Position numbers and translations under genes: made by a program. A DNA stretch of 64,000 bases from Plantago ovata (lineage: Eukaryota; Streptophyta; Magnoliopsida; Lamiales; Plantaginaceae), in contig CM051456.1 in the NCBI GenBank assembly GCA_028274465.1, positions 110,041,397-110,105,396 of the forward strand, read 5' to 3'. Positions 61,915-64,000 of this stretch are shown one piece after another. The notes under the pieces are model-generated. The model was not told the origin of the DNA and made no database searches. It saw only the letters and a list, made by a program, of their open reading frames with translations. Within the stretch, counting starts at the first letter, position 1. Every line of letters begins with the position of its first letter.

Positions 61915-62300
61915 TTGGCATGGGGTCCATTTATTTTTACTAGTCAATTAACATTTCTAATAACAAAAATGATCAACTTAGTTTAGCAATTACATTTTAT
62001 TTCAAAATTTTGACCAAAACTCACTATTTCAATATTGAATTTTTGAGTTTCCAAACACTCCTAGTATTTTTAAGTTAAAAATAAAATAAAAATAAAATTA
62101 AACTAAATAAAGTGATAAAGAAAATAAAAATAAAAAAATCAATTAAAAAATCTTCTTCTTCCTTTAATCTCTGGTACCAGAGCTCCGACATTTTTTTTTC
62201 CCTTTCTTCATCTTCTCTTTTCAACTCCAGAACCAGATTCCGATATCCGTACCCGGAGTCGGAGCTGTTGTGCAACAGCTTCAGCCAGAGCTACTTAGGC
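61915..62300 (+). repeat. Copy 4 of the GGAGCT-hairpin family (diverged)
   Basis: Block order matches copy 1: TACTAGTCAATTAAC, TTTTGACCAAAACTCAC, TTTCCAAACACTCCTAG, an A-rich then CTTCTTCTTCC stretch, GGTACCAGAGCTCCGAC, and a reduced set of hairpins (GGAGTCGGAGCTGTTGTGCA, CAGAGCTAC). The borders are unclear and it is the most decayed copy. Confidence 0.5.
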
Positions 62301-63030
62301 AAAGACACCAATAACTCCAGATCTCTGATGTAAGTTCTTGGTGGCAAATTTGACTAACACTTTGTGAAGGAGTTGAGCAACTGACCTTAAGTTGCGACCA
62401 AAATCAGTGTTCATTCTCCTCGACAAGTAAAGTCTTGTTGCAAGGAAGATCGCACTTACTCTGGACAAGAGTAGAAAACTTTGGTCATTCCACCTCTCTA
62501 CAAAAACTACAAAGTTTCTAAGTATAGAAAAGAACTCACAACACCTACCTTAAAATCACACTCGGTGTAACAAAGAACAAGGAAGATTCATAAGCTTGGA
62601 GTAGCAAAGGAAAAGATCCTTTAGAGTGGAACTACTTAGTCTGGGAGATTAAGCGAAACCCCTAGCTAGTTTGTTGCAAAGACCGGGGGAGTTATGTGGC
62701 CAGGTAGGAAATTCAGCTAGAGATAGGACTTTGTATCGGAAACCAAAGTTTTGATAGTGAATTTCAATACTTAGAATTTAGAAAGGACATATGGATTACT
62801 TGAGGGAGTATGCCACCCTCAACTACCCCTATATAAATTGGAATTATTTATTTACTGAACTTCCTTTTCATCAAGCTATCTGTCTATTTGTGATTACTTT
62901 TTCTTACAACTTACTAAAAGTTTTTACTAGCACTTATACAAAATCTCCCGCGCTCTAAATCTAGTACCAGATATATGAGAAATATTGTTAGCCTACAAAA
63001 AGATTTAATTTAAAGGACTATTCACCCTTT
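62301..63030. other. Intergenic, unrecognised
   Basis: No coding region was recognised. CTATATAAATTGG near 62830 resembles a TATA box, and the surroundings could be an LTR-like promoter, but no ends were found. Confidence 0.3.
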
Positions 63031-63054
63031 TCAGTTTTGTTCGTTTCTTTTCTT

Positions 63055-63136
63055 TTGTTAGCTTTGTGTAATCGAGCATCTCTTGTGCTCATTACTTTTT
63101 TATTAATGAAATTTTTTGGCCGATTAAAAAAAAAAG
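63055..63136 (+). repeat. LINE 3' tail with poly(A)
   Basis: Contains GAGCATCTCTTGTGCTC, then TTATTAATGAAATTTTTTGG, CCGATT and a run of A. It is the same order as at 53481-53550 and fits the 3' end of a strongly 5'-truncated plant LINE. Confidence 0.5.
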
Positions 63137-63504
63137 AAATTTTGTTCTCTAAATGACCAACATATTATTATTACATAATCATACAATTTTTATTAGGAAA
63201 ACTTGCAACTCCCTGTTCATAAAATCGTCCTTCTCGGTTTGAGGTTTGACCTAAGTCCAACCGAGTATAAGGGAGTAATCCCCCATCCAAGTCTTTTCAT
63301 ATGCAAGTAATTTGTTATTAATTTAAGAGTAATTTGTTACTAATTTAAGAGTAGACTTGTTATTGGGCCGCCTAGCTCAGAGCTTAGAGCATCTTATATT
63401 AATGTCACAACAATCTTAAAATATTTATAAGGTTACAACGGAGTAGTTGTATGCGTGTTGATGACTCTCGTATTATAGTCACTGAATCGTCATAGTATTA
63501 TATA

Positions 63505-63721
63505 CTTCTTTTTTCCACTAATTTGTCATTTTGTCATACTTTGAACGTCCCATGAAGAAATATGTGTCGGCCTATTTTTAATAAGTTTATATTAAATTTT
63601 TATTCCACTAACCACACTTTATCATCAGTTATTCATTCGTTCATTTTTTATTTTAACAATATATATAACATTCACATTTTTTATTATCTTTTATCACAAT
63701 AATTTAGCGGGATGGAGGGAT
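63505..63721. mobile_element. Stowaway-like MITE, 217 bp
   Basis: The right end reversed reads ATCCCTCCATCCCGCTAAATT, close to the Stowaway CTCCCTCCGTCCC consensus. The left end reads CTTCTTTTTTCCACTAATTT. TA flanks both sides (63503-63504 and 63722-63723). Confidence 0.65.
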
Positions 63722-63793
63722 TATATGTATTATTATATTTGCATGGCAAATTGAACAACCATAAACGTTACTAATTAGACCATTAATATCGGT

Positions 63794-63910
63794 AAGGTGG
63801 TGGTCTCCTTTTGGTGGGTGGGGCCCACCACCTTACAATTTAAAAAAAAAAATAATAATGTTGAGCGACCAATTTTGGTCGCTCAACATGCCACCGGCCA
63901 CCGGCTGGTG
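63794..63910. repeat. Hairpin cluster at the window end
   Basis: Two strong palindromes: GTAAGGTGGTGG ... CCACCACCTTAC (63794-63837, 12-bp stem) and GTTGAGCGACCAATTTTGGTCGCTCAAC in two halves (63861-63888, 13-bp stem), followed by CCACCGGCCACCGGCTGGTGG. GCGACCAA/TTGGTCGC words of this kind occur in subterminal repeats of plant CACTA elements, so this may be the end of an element running out of the window. Confidence 0.5.
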
Positions 63911-64000
63911 GCAACTGTGGACTTGTCCCCCTCCTATTGCTTATCTTTTTTTTTTCTTTATCTTTAAATTTATTTGTGTATTATTTTAAATTAAAAAAAA

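Noticed and set aside
63360-63400. GGGCCGCCTAGCTCAGAGC looked like part of a tRNA.
   Set aside because: No cloverleaf, B box or acceptor stem could be built around it.

Overview
The window is nuclear DNA of a flowering plant, almost certainly a eudicot. It is AT-rich, its genes carry many short exons with GT-AG introns, and it is full of MITEs, LINE tails and a Mutator-like transposon. The protein set is plant-specific: chromomethylase, reticulon-like B, BRITTLE1-like carrier, SAUR and plant mobile domain. I cannot name the species from sequence alone.

Layout. 1-5 kb is a repeat cluster: a hAT MITE inside a foldback MITE, a Stowaway MITE, a 5'-truncated LINE with clear target-site duplications, and a probable solo LTR. 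5.2-6.5 kb holds a three-exon reticulon-like gene. 9.9-16.5 kb holds a complete 19-exon chromomethylase (CMT3 type, 882 codons). 17.75-20.4 kb holds a minus-strand BRITTLE1-like mitochondrial carrier that faces it tail to tail and has an apparent one-base frameshift. 24.3-26.9 kb holds an RNA pseudouridine synthase 3-like gene. 28.3-41.2 kb holds a very large SEN1/senataxin-like helicase gene (21 exons, about 2,334 codons).

41-64 kb is gene-poor. Its only host gene is a SAUR at 49.1 kb, which also appears frameshifted. The rest is layered transposons. A Stowaway MITE at 50.25-53.35 kb was hit twice by members of a repeat family whose core is a tandem array of GGAGCT/AGCTCC hairpins, and one of those copies was later hit by a LINE. 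A 7.07-kb Mutator-like element at 54.83-61.91 kb carries two divergent-type genes: an intact plant mobile domain (PMD) gene and a transposase fused to an OTU cysteine-protease domain. Two more copies of the hairpin family lie at 8.3-8.6 kb and about 61.9-62.3 kb.

How it fits together. The host genes look unrelated in function (ER shaping, DNA methylation, nucleotide transport, organellar RNA modification, RNA/DNA helicase, auxin response), as is normal for a plant chromosome. The most promising undescribed material is the hairpin-array repeat family and the mirror-image first introns of the two Mutator-element genes, which share a perfect 62-bp inverted repeat next to (TA)n and GC-rich palindromes. 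Several coding regions differ from an open frame by a single base, often in a homopolymer, so assembly error should be ruled out before any is called a pseudogene.
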